Assembly (NCBI GenBank): GCA_948473335.1
Contig: CAOKXF010000010.1
Coordinates: 1 to 64,000, forward strand
DNA length: 64,000 nt
Source of the DNA: an uncultured Clostridium sp.
GTDB taxonomy: Bacteria > Bacillota > Clostridia > TANB77 > CAG-508
Direction of reading: 5' to 3'
In this document: in pieces, positions 27,201 to 39,200 of the stretch
Numbering within the stretch: position 1 is the stretch's first letter
Layout: each line of letters begins with the position of its first letter
Translations under genes and position numbers: made by a program
The notes under the pieces: generated by a model
What the model was told of the DNA's origin: nothing
Databases searched by the model: none
Seen by the model: the letters and a program-made list of their open reading frames with translations, nothing else

Positions 27201-29826
27201 ATGCTATATTAGTTAAATAAATATTGCTTTTTTCATCTGCTATTGCTCTTACTGTACAATTAAATTCTATTGTATCTGAGTCTATTGTTGTTCTTTTACT
27301 AAATGCTTGTAAATTTGTTATTGCAGCAGTTGTATCTAATGTGAATGTTATCATATTTGTTGTTTCATCATAGGTAACTATATATTTATTATTTTTTGCT
27401 GTTTTAACATAATATTGTGTAGTTCCTCCTACCACTTGTGTTTGTAAACTTGTTAAGTCTAATTTTAACCCTGATGGTAGTTGGTCTTTTATTATTGTTG
27501 CTATACCATCAATATCTGCTTCATTATATATATTAATATTATATTTTACTTTACTTCCATATTTTACTAGTACTGGTTCTTTTATATGATTATATTGTGC
27601 TGTTGTTTTTGTTCCTGCTGATAATTCATTTAGTCCTGTTATATTGATTTCTCTATTACTTCCTGTTGACACTCCATCTACTTCTTTTATTACTTTTCTT
27701 AAACTTAAGTCAAATGCTTTTGGCAATATTACTAATTTTTCAAAGTCATCATCATCTTGTTGTCCTTTATAATATGTATTGTTTTGTGATAAGTCTGTTG
27801 GATTACTTGCATTCCCCTTATATCCAATATCAGTTCCATATGTTATTCCATCTTGCTTTGTATCATTCTCTCCTTGATAAGTTGGATGTTGTGCTGGTTG
27901 TGAATCTCTATCTCCTGTGGTTGTTATCATTTCATTAGTTTCTGAATTATATTCTTCTGATATGTATGCTATATTTGTTAATGTCATTTTGCGTGTTGAA
28001 TCTGCTGTTGCCATTACTTGACATTCTAATTCAATTTTCTCTTGTGAAAGTGTTGTTCCATTATATGCTGGTATTGTTCTTGGACTTGTACTTTTTAATG
28101 CTAATGTTACTGTATTTGTTGTTGTACTATATGCTACAGAATACACATTTCCTGTTGATGATGTTACATCATTTGTACTTATTAGTCTTAATCCTGCTGT
28201 TGATGTTCCTGGTAATTGGTCTACTATTTTTCTTGCATATCCTGCTTGTTCTCCTTCATTATATATTGTTAATGAATATTTTACTTTATCTCCTTTTTCT
28301 ACTAATACTGGATCTTTTCTGTGTCTATATGTTGCTGTATCTGTACTTCTGTCATCGTCTTCATTATTTAGTGTACTTCTATCTATTACTATATTTCTTG
28401 TTGCGTTTTGTTCTTTTTCATTTATTACACTTTTAGCAACTCCTTGATTGTTTTTTACTTCTACTATTGCTTTTCTTAATGCTAAGTCAAATGCTTTTTC
28501 TTCTGGATAATTCTTTACTTCTACATATATATTTCCATCTTTTAAATATACTTTTACATCAGAACCTGTCTGAGCTGTTATGTCATTACCTGCTGCATCT
28601 TTTACCACATATGTTACTTGTGTTGCAGCATATTTATCTCCTGTATCGCCTTTTGTTACTGTTACTTCTATTGTTCCATCAAATGGACAATATTCATCTG
28701 GTGGTGTTTTTTCTTTTATTATATATTTATCTTTTGTTCCTACATTTGATGATGTTATTGATACTTTACTTGCTACTGTTAATTTTCCTGTTACTGTTTT
28801 ATCTGTATTATTTACTGTGAATGTTGCTGTACTATTTAATTGTTGTCCATTTTCATCTTGTTTTACTAATATCAAATCATATTCTCCTGATTTCTGTTTT
28901 TTATGTACTTCTATTATTGGTTGTTCCTCTCCACCATTTACATTTGATGTCCATAATTTTACTGATTTATTTTTTAATGTATATGTTCCTCCTGCTTTTT
29001 GTACTTCTTTTGTAGCTGCTTCTATTAAGTAATTATATAATATTACTGCAAATTCATTTCTTCCTGGTCCTTCTCCAGTACCACTATTATATGAATGCAA
29101 TTCATTATAGTTTGTTCCATTTGTTGTATATTTTAACCATCGTGATGAATTTCCTACTTTATTATATATTCCAAATCTTGATGGGTTTATCTTGTAATTT
29201 GTATAATACCATATTACTCCTTGTTGTATTGATATTATATCATCATCTGTTAATGTATATGCATATTCACCAGAACTTCCCAAATCACTATAATTATATC
29301 CTGGTGTTAAATCTGGGTCATAAAAATATATTTTATATCCTGAATCTTCATATGAATCTATACCTATTGAGCGTAAAAATTGGTCTTTATTATCTTCTCC
29401 AGGAACATACAAATGGTCTATTATCCATAATAATTCATTATAATAACCATCTACAGCACTTGCATTAAATGTTGATGAACTATATGTTAGCACTTCTGTT
29501 GGTCTTTGCAAATCTTCCCATGTATGACCAAATCCAGCTTTTATACAATATAAGTTAGATGACACAACTGAGCTACTACTTGGCGATGCTGTTTGATATG
29601 ATCTAATTCCCCATAATTGCTTTCCATTTTGCCCATTTGATGACATATCAATAGCATGTCCCATTTGGTCTCTCATTGCTGTCAGTGCTAAATATAAATT
29701 TGCTCCACTTTTACTGGTTACTGTTACTGCCTCAGTTTGCAATCTTAGTCCTTCTAACTGACTTATTAACATTATCATTAGCAATAAACTTGCTATAAAT
29801 TTCTTTAGTACTCTTTGTAGTTCCAT
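24241..29826 (-). CDS. Thioester-domain surface adhesin with six FDLxLRK repeats
   Basis: The 1861-aa protein has a signal peptide (1 to about 34) and an N-terminal thioester domain: Cys94 in LYCIKAGFGHTWE and Gln202 in IQQGVIWYYT, the pair that forms the internal thioester in Gram-positive adhesins for covalent host or surface binding. A Cna-B/SpaA-like domain follows (about 315-445; LVKQDENG, YIIKEKTPPDEY, VEVKNYPEEKAFD), then six repeats each starting FDLxLxK with YNEGExxGYA and LPxGL motifs, and a C-terminal membrane segment ending in KKYML, with no sortase motif. The ATG at 29826 follows AAGGAG. It is the largest of the three paralogues and lies directly upstream of the 19098 gene. Confidence 0.9.
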   Translation of the reverse strand: MELQRVLKKFIASLLLMIMLISQLEGLRLQTEAVTVTSKSGANLYLALTAMRDQMGHAIDMSSNGQNGKQLWGIRSYQTASPSSSSVVSSNLYCIKAGFGHTWEDLQRPTEVLTYSSSTFNASAVDGYYNELLWIIDHLYVPGEDNKDQFLRSIGIDSYEDSGYKIYFYDPDLTPGYNYSDLGSSGEYAYTLTDDDIISIQQGVIWYYTNYKINPSRFGIYNKVGNSSRWLKYTTNGTNYNELHSYNSGTGEGPGRNEFAVILYNYLIEAATKEVQKAGGTYTLKNKSVKLWTSNVNGGEEQPIIEVHKKQKSGEYDLILVKQDENGQQLNSTATFTVNNTDKTVTGKLTVASKVSITSSNVGTKDKYIIKEKTPPDEYCPFDGTIEVTVTKGDTGDKYAATQVTYVVKDAAGNDITAQTGSDVKVYLKDGNIYVEVKNYPEEKAFDLALRKAIVEVKNNQGVAKSVINEKEQNATRNIVIDRSTLNNEDDDRSTDTATYRHRKDPVLVEKGDKVKYSLTIYNEGEQAGYARKIVDQLPGTSTAGLRLISTNDVTSSTGNVYSVAYSTTTNTVTLALKSTSPRTIPAYNGTTLSQEKIELECQVMATADSTRKMTLTNIAYISEEYNSETNEMITTTGDRDSQPAQHPTYQGENDTKQDGITYGTDIGYKGNASNPTDLSQNNTYYKGQQDDDDFEKLVILPKAFDLSLRKVIKEVDGVSTGSNREINITGLNELSAGTKTTAQYNHIKEPVLVKYGSKVKYNINIYNEADIDGIATIIKDQLPSGLKLDLTSLQTQVVGGTTQYYVKTAKNNKYIVTYDETTNMITFTLDTTAAITNLQAFSKRTTIDSDTIEFNCTVRAIADEKSNIYLTNIAYIYEEKDEDGTIITNQKGKDRDSEPYTRPNKTADELTTVDDIGYTGNSGNPTDLAKPNTYYKGEQDDDDFEKLVILPQAFDLKLIKYIDEINGEDAGNRILSVDTTKLNKTGADGKRITTAEYEMEKNPISVRRLDFIKYTFRIYNEGDYDGYATEISEDIPDGLEALIVERDTSNNIVIYSWDGKNIRNITQEIKTTGMYDEIVATNNVWKYNKNTSIITTDGLKDQLIKAFGIKNYSNYADKENMIDYKEISVIFRVKENAVITKKAIRNEAAITEDKAVDDKGNEIIDSDGNPIDDRDSTPDKWGKEDSGKDYNDDGWEIYKEDDEDYDNIILQKFDLSLRKQITKITRNGKDTLYTGRYAKLDPVNSKENTIYNYYNVYDNKPKVRPGDIVTYSIRVYNEGEIDGYAKLIADALPSGLEFVPYTKGDGSINDKYGWKLVEGTTNVYETDYLSYENDTNKGTENSTLIKAYTGSGEADYQEVEIQCRVKLNVNKSDSLLNVAQIADDSDEKGKPIKDEDSEPGKKDDEKKWKEEDDLDIEILELEEFDLALRKFITQIEETGRENSKTEDGTIKTTDVTSRIPEVNYNKETGKITYSHTKDPLIVHVKDTVIYTIRVYNEGDIDGYAQEVTDDIPEYLEFLPNHQTNRDYEWEMYDAEGNKTEDVTKAVKIKTIHLAKGEGAEKGAKEGEDNYTANLIKSFNPEAGISQTNPDYRDLKVAFKVKDPDSSEFIIRNFAQISEDGDENGDPVDDIDSDPDNGEKDPKEDDEDIENVKVEYFDLALLKYVTKAIVTEDGKEVITETGNIGDENDIVPKVEINKKKIDKTVVKFAYTIKITNEGNIAGYAKEITDYIPEGLEFKAEDNPNWIDEGNRIISTRLLENVLLQPGQSAEVEVILTWINGENNLGSKINIAEISEDDNEEDVPDKDSTPDNKEEGEDDIDEAEVILSIKTGGGINQTYTNITLTLLLISIVGIILIKKYML

Positions 29827-29850
29827 ATTACTTCTCTCCTTATTAATTAT

Positions 29851-29878
29851 ATTGTACTATTTATTTTTCCTTAGTCAA
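29851..29878 (-). promoter_or_regulatory. Promoter of the 24241 surface gene
   Basis: TTGACT (29873-29878), 16 bases, TACAAT (29851-29856) on the minus strand, 25 bases before the start codon. A TTACGGA motif is at 29919-29925 (+ strand). Confidence 0.75.
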
Positions 29879-29953
29879 TACAGCTTTTTTTACAGATTTT
29901 AACATGGTTTTTAATAGCTTACGGAAGCTACTTTTCTAACTTTCACTTTATTT

Positions 29954-29992
29954 ATTACATTTTTGTTACTTTTTTTTAACTTTTCTGTTACT
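29954..29992 (-). promoter_or_regulatory. 11-bp phased TGTAAT/AGTAAC repeats (WalR-like)
   Basis: On the + strand ATTACA, GTTACT, TTAACT and GTTACT start at 29954, 29965, 29976 and 29987, exactly 11 bp apart, about 75-115 bases upstream of the -35. Spacing and position match those of the 19098 gene. Confidence 0.6.
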
Positions 29993-30112
29993 TTCTTTAG
30001 TATTAATATTTTTTTCATCTTAATTCCTTAGGGCTTTCTATGTTTTACGTTTTTCAATTACTTTTGAATACAAAACTCATTTTATTGCAAAACTTTTTAA
30101 TTTTTCATATAT

Positions 30113-30151
30113 AAAAATTTCCCAGAGGCATCCCTACTTACCTCTGAGAAA
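30113..30151 (-). terminator. Terminator of the 6159-aa gene
   Basis: TTTCCCAGAGG (30118-30128) pairs with CCTCTGAGAAA (30141-30151) with one wobble, and a T-rich run follows on the minus strand. It lies about 105 bases past the stop codon. Confidence 0.75.
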
Positions 30152-30254
30152 TAACTTACAAATTGATTTTATAAAATCATAAACTCAAATTATCTTTAAT
30201 TTGTTATTCCAAATCATGAAATATCATCTTTGCAAATGATTATAACTAGTATCA

Positions 30255-33200
30255 TTAATCATTTATCAAATCTGGATTTTCCCATAATTCTACAATTTCC
30301 TGACTATCATAATTCTTCTTAAGAATATCTCTATCAAGTCTATTAATTAAACCATCACCATTCAAGTCAAAACGTACTTCATTTTGATAGTATTCAATTT
30401 CAGCTTGAGAAGAATTGTCATTAATAGTTGGTAATGCACCATAGTGATCAACAATGTTAGCCAAGTCATCAGCCTCTATAAGTCCAGAAGCAATTACATC
30501 ACCAGCAATTAATTCTTTAACACCTGTAATAACCGAAGTCTTACCAACAGTTGTCTTAACTCTTTTAATTGTATAGGTCAAGTGACCAGGTTTTGTAATA
30601 ACAACATCATAAGTATCTTCATCAGGAACTACGATATCAAATTTTCCGTCAGGAGAGCTTTCCCCACTAGCTATAACCTCCCTTGGGTCATCTTTGTCAT
30701 CTATAGGTCTTGTATCCGAACTTCTATAAATCGTAATTTTTGCTATATGTTCATTATTTACATTTTCTGGTGTACTAATTGTACCTGCTATACTCATTTG
30801 TCTATGTATTTCCAAAGTGTAATATTTTACTGTTCCATCTTGTGCTATAACTTTTATCTCTTTTGTTGTTATTATTCCTGTTAAAGTTACTTGTGAAGTA
30901 ATATCTCCAAGTGATTTTTCGCCATTGAACTCTATTGTTGCCTCTTCATCTGAAACTTTAATTTTAACTTCTGCTGTATCTATGTTTCCTGTTACTTTTG
31001 CTACATATTTTGAATTTACATATGGTGTTTCTTTTCCTTCTACTGTAACTTTTGTAATATCAGTATTGTTTCTTCCTCTAATTAAGATTATATTATATGT
31101 TTTTACTGTATATCCATCTGGTGCTTTTACTACAACAGGTATTGTTATAACATCTTCTTTTAAATCTAGTGGAATATCTTCTACTGATTGTCCTTCTTTT
31201 GTTGATGTATCACCTATCTTTACAGTTGCATATGGATTTTCTGTTACAACTTTTACTTTTATTGTATCTGCTAATTTTGGTATCATCTTTTCGTATATTA
31301 ATTTATCTGGATTTGTCATTGATGCTGGATAATCATTTAATTCTACTAATTGTACATTAATGTTATTTGAAGCCTTTATCATTGTTAAACTATATTCTTG
31401 CTGTTCCCCATTTTCAGCAATAATTGTAAATTTAACTTCTTTTGCCATATCTGCTACTGGTATAAATGTTCTTATACTTCCTGTTGCCTCTTCTTCCCCT
31501 AATTTTACTGTGGCATTAACATCTTTTGCCATTATTAATACATAATATCCATCTTTTGTATTGTCTACCATTTTTCTATATGCAAATTTACTTGCATCAT
31601 ATTCTGTTACTTCTTCTTCATCTACTGTTATTATTTGTATTCCTTTTTCGTTTGATACCTTCTTAATTGTAAGTTCTAATGTAATAGAATTTCCTGCTTC
31701 TGATTTCGTTGTGAAACTTACCTTTGTTTCTTTTTCTTCTAACTCTAGTCTTGTACTTGATGTATTTAATTTTTCTTCTTCGTCTCCAAGTATTATGCTT
31801 GCTTTTGGATCATTTGTTGTTACCATTACATTTGCTTGCTGTACTGTATCTAATACTTCTATGTAATAGTTTCCATCATCTTGTTTTTGTGCTTGTATAC
31901 CATTTACTGTTACATTTTTTACTGACATATCATTTGATTTTTTTACTAGTTTTACTGTATATGTCTTTTCTGTTCCCATTTCAGATATTACTGTAAATTC
32001 CATTTCTGTTACTGCATCTGGCACTGGTAAAGTTATTGTCATTAAATTCTTTTCTATTCTGTCCATATAACGTATTTGTGCATTTGCATCTAATGTCTTT
32101 ATCTCTATTTGTGCTACATTATCTATTAAGTCAATTATTGTTTCGTATTTATCTCCTCCTGCTTTTAACGGATTTGTATTAACTTTTAGATATTCTAATG
32201 CTGTGCTATCACTTTTTCTTGTTATATTTACTGTATATATCTTTTCTGTTCCGTTTTGTGCTATTACTAGTACTTCAAAACTTTGATATTTTTCTTGCTT
32301 GTTTATTGGTACATTTATTGTGTTTTGTCCAATCTTTATTGTCTCATTATTTGCTATTTGTATTTGTGCATATTCGTTATGTGTTTTTACATATACTGGT
32401 ACACTATTATATGTGTCTAGTATTTCTGCATTATATTCCCCATTTTCATCTGGTTCTATATCTACTCCATTTACTCTTAATATTTCAATATTGTTATTTG
32501 TAGATTCTTTTTCTATTACTAGTGTGTATACTTTTTCGTCTCCACTTTCTGCTTTTACTGTAAACTCAAGTGTTGTTATTTCTTCTGTAAGTTCTATTGT
32601 TTCTTCTATTTTATCTTGTTTTTCTTCTCCGTCATTCATACGTATAGTTGAACGTTCATCTTCAATTGTTGCTACAACATTTACAGTTGTCGTATTGTAT
32701 TTAACGAATACATGATTTTCTGTTTTTACTGGCTGTATCACTTCGTTATCTACACTTATACTTACTAATTCTGTATTTGCTGATATTTTTCTTAGGTGTA
32801 ATGGATATGTTTTTTCTTCCCCATTTTGTGACATTACTGTTATTGTATTATTTATTTCTTCAAGATTTCTCATATTGATATTTCTTATATAATTACCTAC
32901 AACATATTGTCCATCATTAATTTTTATTTTTGCATTTTCGTCTGTTGTTTTTATATTTAAACTATATGTATCTTTTCTTTCTACAACTTTTTCATATCCA
33001 CCATCTATTTGTAGTATTTCTACATTGTCAATTTTTACATATTCAATACTATTATCTTGTGACCTTTTTTTAAAGTGTAAAGTATATTCTTTTGATTCAC
33101 TTCCATCTTCTAATGTTACTTTTAATACTGAATTTTCTAGTGTTTCAAATGGTAATTCTTGTGTTAGCTGTCCTTGTACTTCTGTTAATTGAATTCCTCC

Positions 33201-36200
33201 TGCTATTAATGCAATTTTTGTTGTTGCATCTTTTACTTTTATATCTAATAGTATTGTATCTTTTGCTTCTACCCAAGCATCATATCCTGTTCCATCTCCA
33301 TTAACTGTTATTGTTTCTCCATTTGTTTTTACATATTCTATATCTAGTACATGTGTTTTTATAATTTTTACTGTGTATTCTTTTACATCTCCATTTTCTG
33401 CTTGTACTAATACTTTTGTTATTGTTTCTGTATTTTCAAGTGGTATAGTTGTTGTCATTTTTTCTAATTCATATTGCTCCATTCCTTCTACTTTTACACT
33501 TGCATATATACTGTTCGCAATAGCTGTTATTTCAACTTCTTCATTTGTATATGGAACTTTAATTTCATATGTATCTTCTCCTGTTTTTTCTATTGATGTT
33601 TGGTTTATTCCTGTTGCTGTTATTGTTTTTAATGTATTGTCTGTTGATGTCTTATGTATTATCAATATATGTGTTTTCTCTGTTCCTTCTTCTGATGTTA
33701 CATTTATCATTACCATATTATCTTCATGTTCAGTATCTACCTTTTGTGTTATTGTTCCTTGTTTTTCTTCTTCTCTATTTATATTTACTGTTGAATTCCT
33801 ACTTGCAAGGTCTACTGATACTTCTGCCTGTGTTACATCTTCTGCTACTGTATAACGATAAAATCCGTCTTCATCTTTATTTACTATTGTTCCATCTACT
33901 GTAATACTTGCAATATCTGTATCATTACTCATTTTAGTAATTTTTAATATGCATTCTGCTTTTGTTCCATCTTCTGCTATTATTTCAATAGGTATTAATG
34001 TTGTTGTTTCTCCTAAATATGTTTTTGTCTTTGCTTCTGCTATTCCTTCTGCTAAATCCCCAATTTTAACAGTTGCAAATTTACTACCAGCAAATACTTC
34101 AACATATGCTTCTGTTACATCATGTCTTACCTTATATTCATAATTTCCGTTTTTATTTGCTTCTAATTGCTTTCCATCTACGACTAATCTGTATATATTA
34201 GTATCACTATCTTTTGCTATTACCATTATTGTATATTCTTTTACTACTAATTTGTTTTGAGATGTTACTGTTACATTATATATTGCACCCATTTCTGTAT
34301 TGTTTACTATTCTTGTTGCTACTCCTACTGTTTCTCCTTGGTCTGCTAATCTTAGTGTTGCTAATTCATCTTCTAATTGTACTAATAATGTATGTTCTTC
34401 TTTTTCTCTTGTGTTTGCTTTTAGTATGTATATTCCTTGTTCTTCATCATATACACCCTCTTCTCCATCTAATGTAAATATTGCATTTGCATTATCTGGT
34501 AATGTATGTATATCTAAATAATATGGAATTATCATACCTTCTTCTGATTTTACTAATATTCTTATTCTCATTAGTGATTTATCTATTATAATTGTTGTTT
34601 CTTGTTCTAATATTTCATATTCTAAATCATCAATTGATACTTGTGAATTTACATCTTGTGCTATTGCTTTTACTGTTACTTCTGTTAATGGCTCTGTTAA
34701 GTAGTAATCATAAGTTGTTGCCTCCTCTGTTGATTTTACTGCTTCTTCTCCATTTACTAATATTTGTCCTATATTTACATTGTCTGATAATTTTATTATT
34801 GTTACAATATAGTCTTTTGTTGTTCCATCTTCTGCTTTTACTGTAATTTCTACTGGTGTTTCACGTTCTATTAATTCTATTTGTCTTAACATTTCTTGTT
34901 GTTCATATAATTCATCTTCTTCATCTTTTAGTTTTACTGATGCAAAATCACTATTTGTTATTGCTCCTAAATTTAGAATTTCTATAATTGATGGTACTTT
35001 TATTTCAAATGAATTTTCTCCTGTTACTTTTATAAATTGTCCTTCTATTCCTATTGCATATACTTCTTTTAATATCGCATCATTTGATATTTTATGAATT
35101 GTTAATTCATGTAATTTTTCTGTTCCATCTTCTGCTATGATGTTTATTCCTATCTTTGTATCTTCTTGTATTGTTTCTACATCTACTGTTTGTGTAGATA
35201 GCTGTTCTTGCTCACCATTTATTGATACTTTAGATTTTGCACTTTGTGCTGTTACTGCTATGTTCGCAGTGTCTTTTCTGTCCATTCTATAATAATAGTT
35301 TCCATTTTCATCAGGTACTATTGTTACTCCATCTACTGTAAGTGTTCTTATTCCTACCTCTCCTTCTAATCTTGTAATCGTTAATGTTACTGTTTTTGTT
35401 GTTCCATCTTCTGCTGTTACTTTGATAGGTACATTTGTTGTTACTCCTGTTATTGGTACTGATGCTGTTCCTTGTGATAATTCTTCTATTATTCCTGCTA
35501 TATCTACTTTTGCATATGTATCATTTAATTTTACTTGTACTTCTGATTCTTCTACATCATGTTTTACATTTGCTTTATAATTACCATTATCATCTGCTTC
35601 TATTATTGCTCCATCTACTCTTACATATGTTATTTCTGTATCTGATGATTTTGCTACAATTTCTATTTTTACTTTTTCTGTTACCAATCCATTTTGTGAA
35701 GTTATTGTTACTTCAAATTCTCTTCCAACATCTGCATTTGTGATAGCAAGTGTTGCTGTTCCTATTTGTTCGTTTTGTCCTTCTATTTGTATTTTTGCTT
35801 TTGGATCTTCTGTCACTCCTTTGAATGTATGTGTTGTTTGTTTTGTGTTTATCTTAAATCTATATTTCTTTACTGTTGCTACGAATTCTCCTTCTTCATT
35901 GTCTACTGTGAACACTGCATTTACATTGTCTGGTAATCCATGTATTCTTAAGATATATTCTGCTACTTCTCCATTTTCTGATTTTACTCGTATTGGTATA
36001 CTCATATCTTTGCTGTCTATTGTTATTTCTTTTGTATCTGTTACTAATTTATATTGTCCATCTTTTATATATACATTTGCTAAATTATGGTTTGTTTCAG
36101 CAGTTACTTCTACTTCTGTTAATGCTTCTTCTAATGTAAAGTCATATACATTTTCTTCTGTTGTAGATTTTGTTGCTTCTTTTCCATTTATTGTTACTGT

Positions 36201-39200
36201 TTTTAACGTGTTGTCTGTTGATATTTTTGTTATTTTTACTTTATATTGTTCTGTTGTTCCATCTTCTGCTTCTATTGTAACTGGAATTTCCACATTTTCT
36301 CCAGATATGTTTACTATTCTTTCACTTTGTGCTACTTCTGCTTCTTCTCCATTTACTGTAACTTTTGCTATCTTACTGTTTGCTACTACTTTCAAATTTA
36401 TTTCTTCATAATTATCTGGTACCTTTAATTCATAAATACTACTATCATCTGCATCTTCTACTGCTTCTCTTTCATATTCTCCTGAACTTCCTATAATTTC
36501 TTTTATTGAAGCATCTGCACTTGGTTTTATTATTGTTAATGTATAATTTTGTATTGCTTGTGTTTCTCCATCTATTACTCTTATTACATATTCATTCTTT
36601 AGTTCTTCTGTTGATACTTTTTCTGTTACATCATGTATTCCTTCTTCAAATTCTGCTATTTTTACTTTGTCTGTTTCTAGTGCTGTAACTACTCTTACTT
36701 CTGCTTCTTTTGTGTTATTTGGTAAATATGCTACATATTTATTTCCTGTTGGTATTATTGTTGTTCCATTTACTGTTAATAAATCTATTTTTGCATTCAT
36801 TCTTGCTTTATATATTGTTAATAAATATGTTCTTGTTAATTCTTCTATTCCAGCTTCTGTTTCTAATTCTACAGTTACATGGATTTCTACTTCTGTAACT
36901 TCTTCATTTGTTGATATTATTGATGTTGCTGTTTTTACTTTTGCTTCATCTGTTCCAATTGCTACCTTTGCTAATTCAAAACTTGTTGTTGCTACAACAG
37001 ATGATGTATTTGCTTCTCTCTCTATTACAATATTATATTCATTTTCTGAAATCTTGGTTGCTTCTTTTCCATTAACTTTTAATTCGCTTAATTCTATTAA
37101 TGCTGATTTTTTGTATATTGTTAATATATATGTTGTTGTTGTTCCACATTCTGCTTTTACTGTTATTGGTACTGTTTGTACTAGTCCTACCATTTCAGCT
37201 GTATATTCTGATGTAGCTATTTCATATATTTCTCCATTTATACTTACACTTGCATCGGGATGTTCTGTTTCTGCTACTACTGTTAATATATCTACATCTT
37301 CTTCAACAACCATTTCAAATGTATTAGAATCTTTTGCTATTGCGTCTTTTCCATTTACTGTTAATTGTGCTAAATTCATATTTTTTGATTTTTTGATTAT
37401 CTCTAATGTATAGTCTATTTCTGTTCCATTTTCTGTTTGTACTCTTATTGTTAAATTATTTACTTTGTCTGGAACTTCAATTTCTTTTACTATTGCTCCT
37501 GCTGATGAATATGTATTTCCTCCATCTAAACTAATTTTATCTGTTCCATCATTTGTAACTACTTTTATTGTTGCTATATCTCTATCTGTATTTATTGTTA
37601 CACTATATGCTTTGTCTCCTACTACTTTTGCTGGTTCTCCATCTACTGTTAGTGTTTTTATACGTTGCTCATCTACTGGCATTACTACTCTTATTGCTTC
37701 TCTTTGCTCTCCTGTTACTTTGTCTGTTGCTATAATTGTTGCTGTTCCTACTGCTTTTGCTGTTAATGTTCCGCTATCTACTGAAACTACATTTTCATCA
37801 CTACTTGACCATTCATATTCTGTTTTATCTTTTTTGTCATCATTAAACATGTTGAATGTCTTACATTCTATTTCTAATTCTTCTACATCATTTACTGTCA
37901 TTATTTTGTTGTCTGGTACTAAACTAAACTCTCTATCTCCTACTAATGTGTGTACTATACTTGATGTTTGTGTACTGTTTCCTAGTTGTCCATAATTATT
38001 CTTTCCTGCTGCATATACAAATCCATCATTTCTTATTATGTATGTATTGTCAAATCCTGCTCCTGTTCTGAATGTATTTGTTCCATATTCTGCAACTTGT
38101 GTTGGTACTATTTTGTCTTCTAGGTCATTTGTTCCTAGTTTTCCATCTTCATTTGATCCCCAACAATATGTTTTTTCATCTCTATCTTGATATGACATTG
38201 TGTATCTTTGCGCTGAAATGTCTACTGCATTATTTACTCCTGGTATTTGAGAAAGTACCCCATTTTTATATTCCCAAATTGTTCCATCGTCTTTTAATAA
38301 TATGATATGACTTCCATTTGTTTCAACTTTTATTACATTTGTTGCTCCTTCTAGTTTTCCGTTTAGGAATGGTCCCATTCCATATACACTTCCATCTATT
38401 GTCGCATATACTGTTTGTGATTTTCCTGCTGCTAAACTTATTACTTGTAGTTCTGGTACTGCTATTATTGTTGGATTTAATACATCATTTTTATTGTCTA
38501 ATCCCAATTGTCCTTCTGCATTTGAACCCCATCCATATATAACATTATTTTTGTTTAATGCTACTGAGTGTTTTGCTCCTGATGAAATCATTTTTACGCC
38601 TTCTAAGTTATGTACTTGTACTAATTTTGGACTACTCTTGTAACTTTCTATTCCTAATTGACCATTTGAGTTTGAACCCCATGCCCATACTGTTCCATTT
38701 GCTCTTAATGCTATTGCATGGTCTCCTCCAGCTGATATGCTTCTATATGTTTGTAATACGTTTACTTGTCTTGGTACTAATGCTGTCTCATAAGTTCCAT
38801 CTCCTAATGCTCCCTCTGGATTATATCCCCAAGTCCAAATTGTTCCGTTTCCTTTTAATGCTACTGTAAATCCATCTCCACCTTCTATTTGTGGTGCTGC
38901 TACTTTATTGTTGTCTATTACTCTTACTATTGTTGTTAATACTTCTCCTGTCTTTTTGTCTATTGCTCTTACCCACGTTGTTCCTATTCTTACTCCTATT
39001 ACTGTTCCTACTTCATTGATTTTTGCTATTTCTGGATTTAATGATTCATATCTATAGTCTGATGCATATTTTACATCATTATAATATACATTAAAGTTTT
39101 CTTTTGTTCCTATTGCTACATTTTTCATTTCACTAATTTGTAGTACCATTTCTGTTCCATCTACGCTACTAGTGTCTTTTCCTACCATTACTGGTATTAT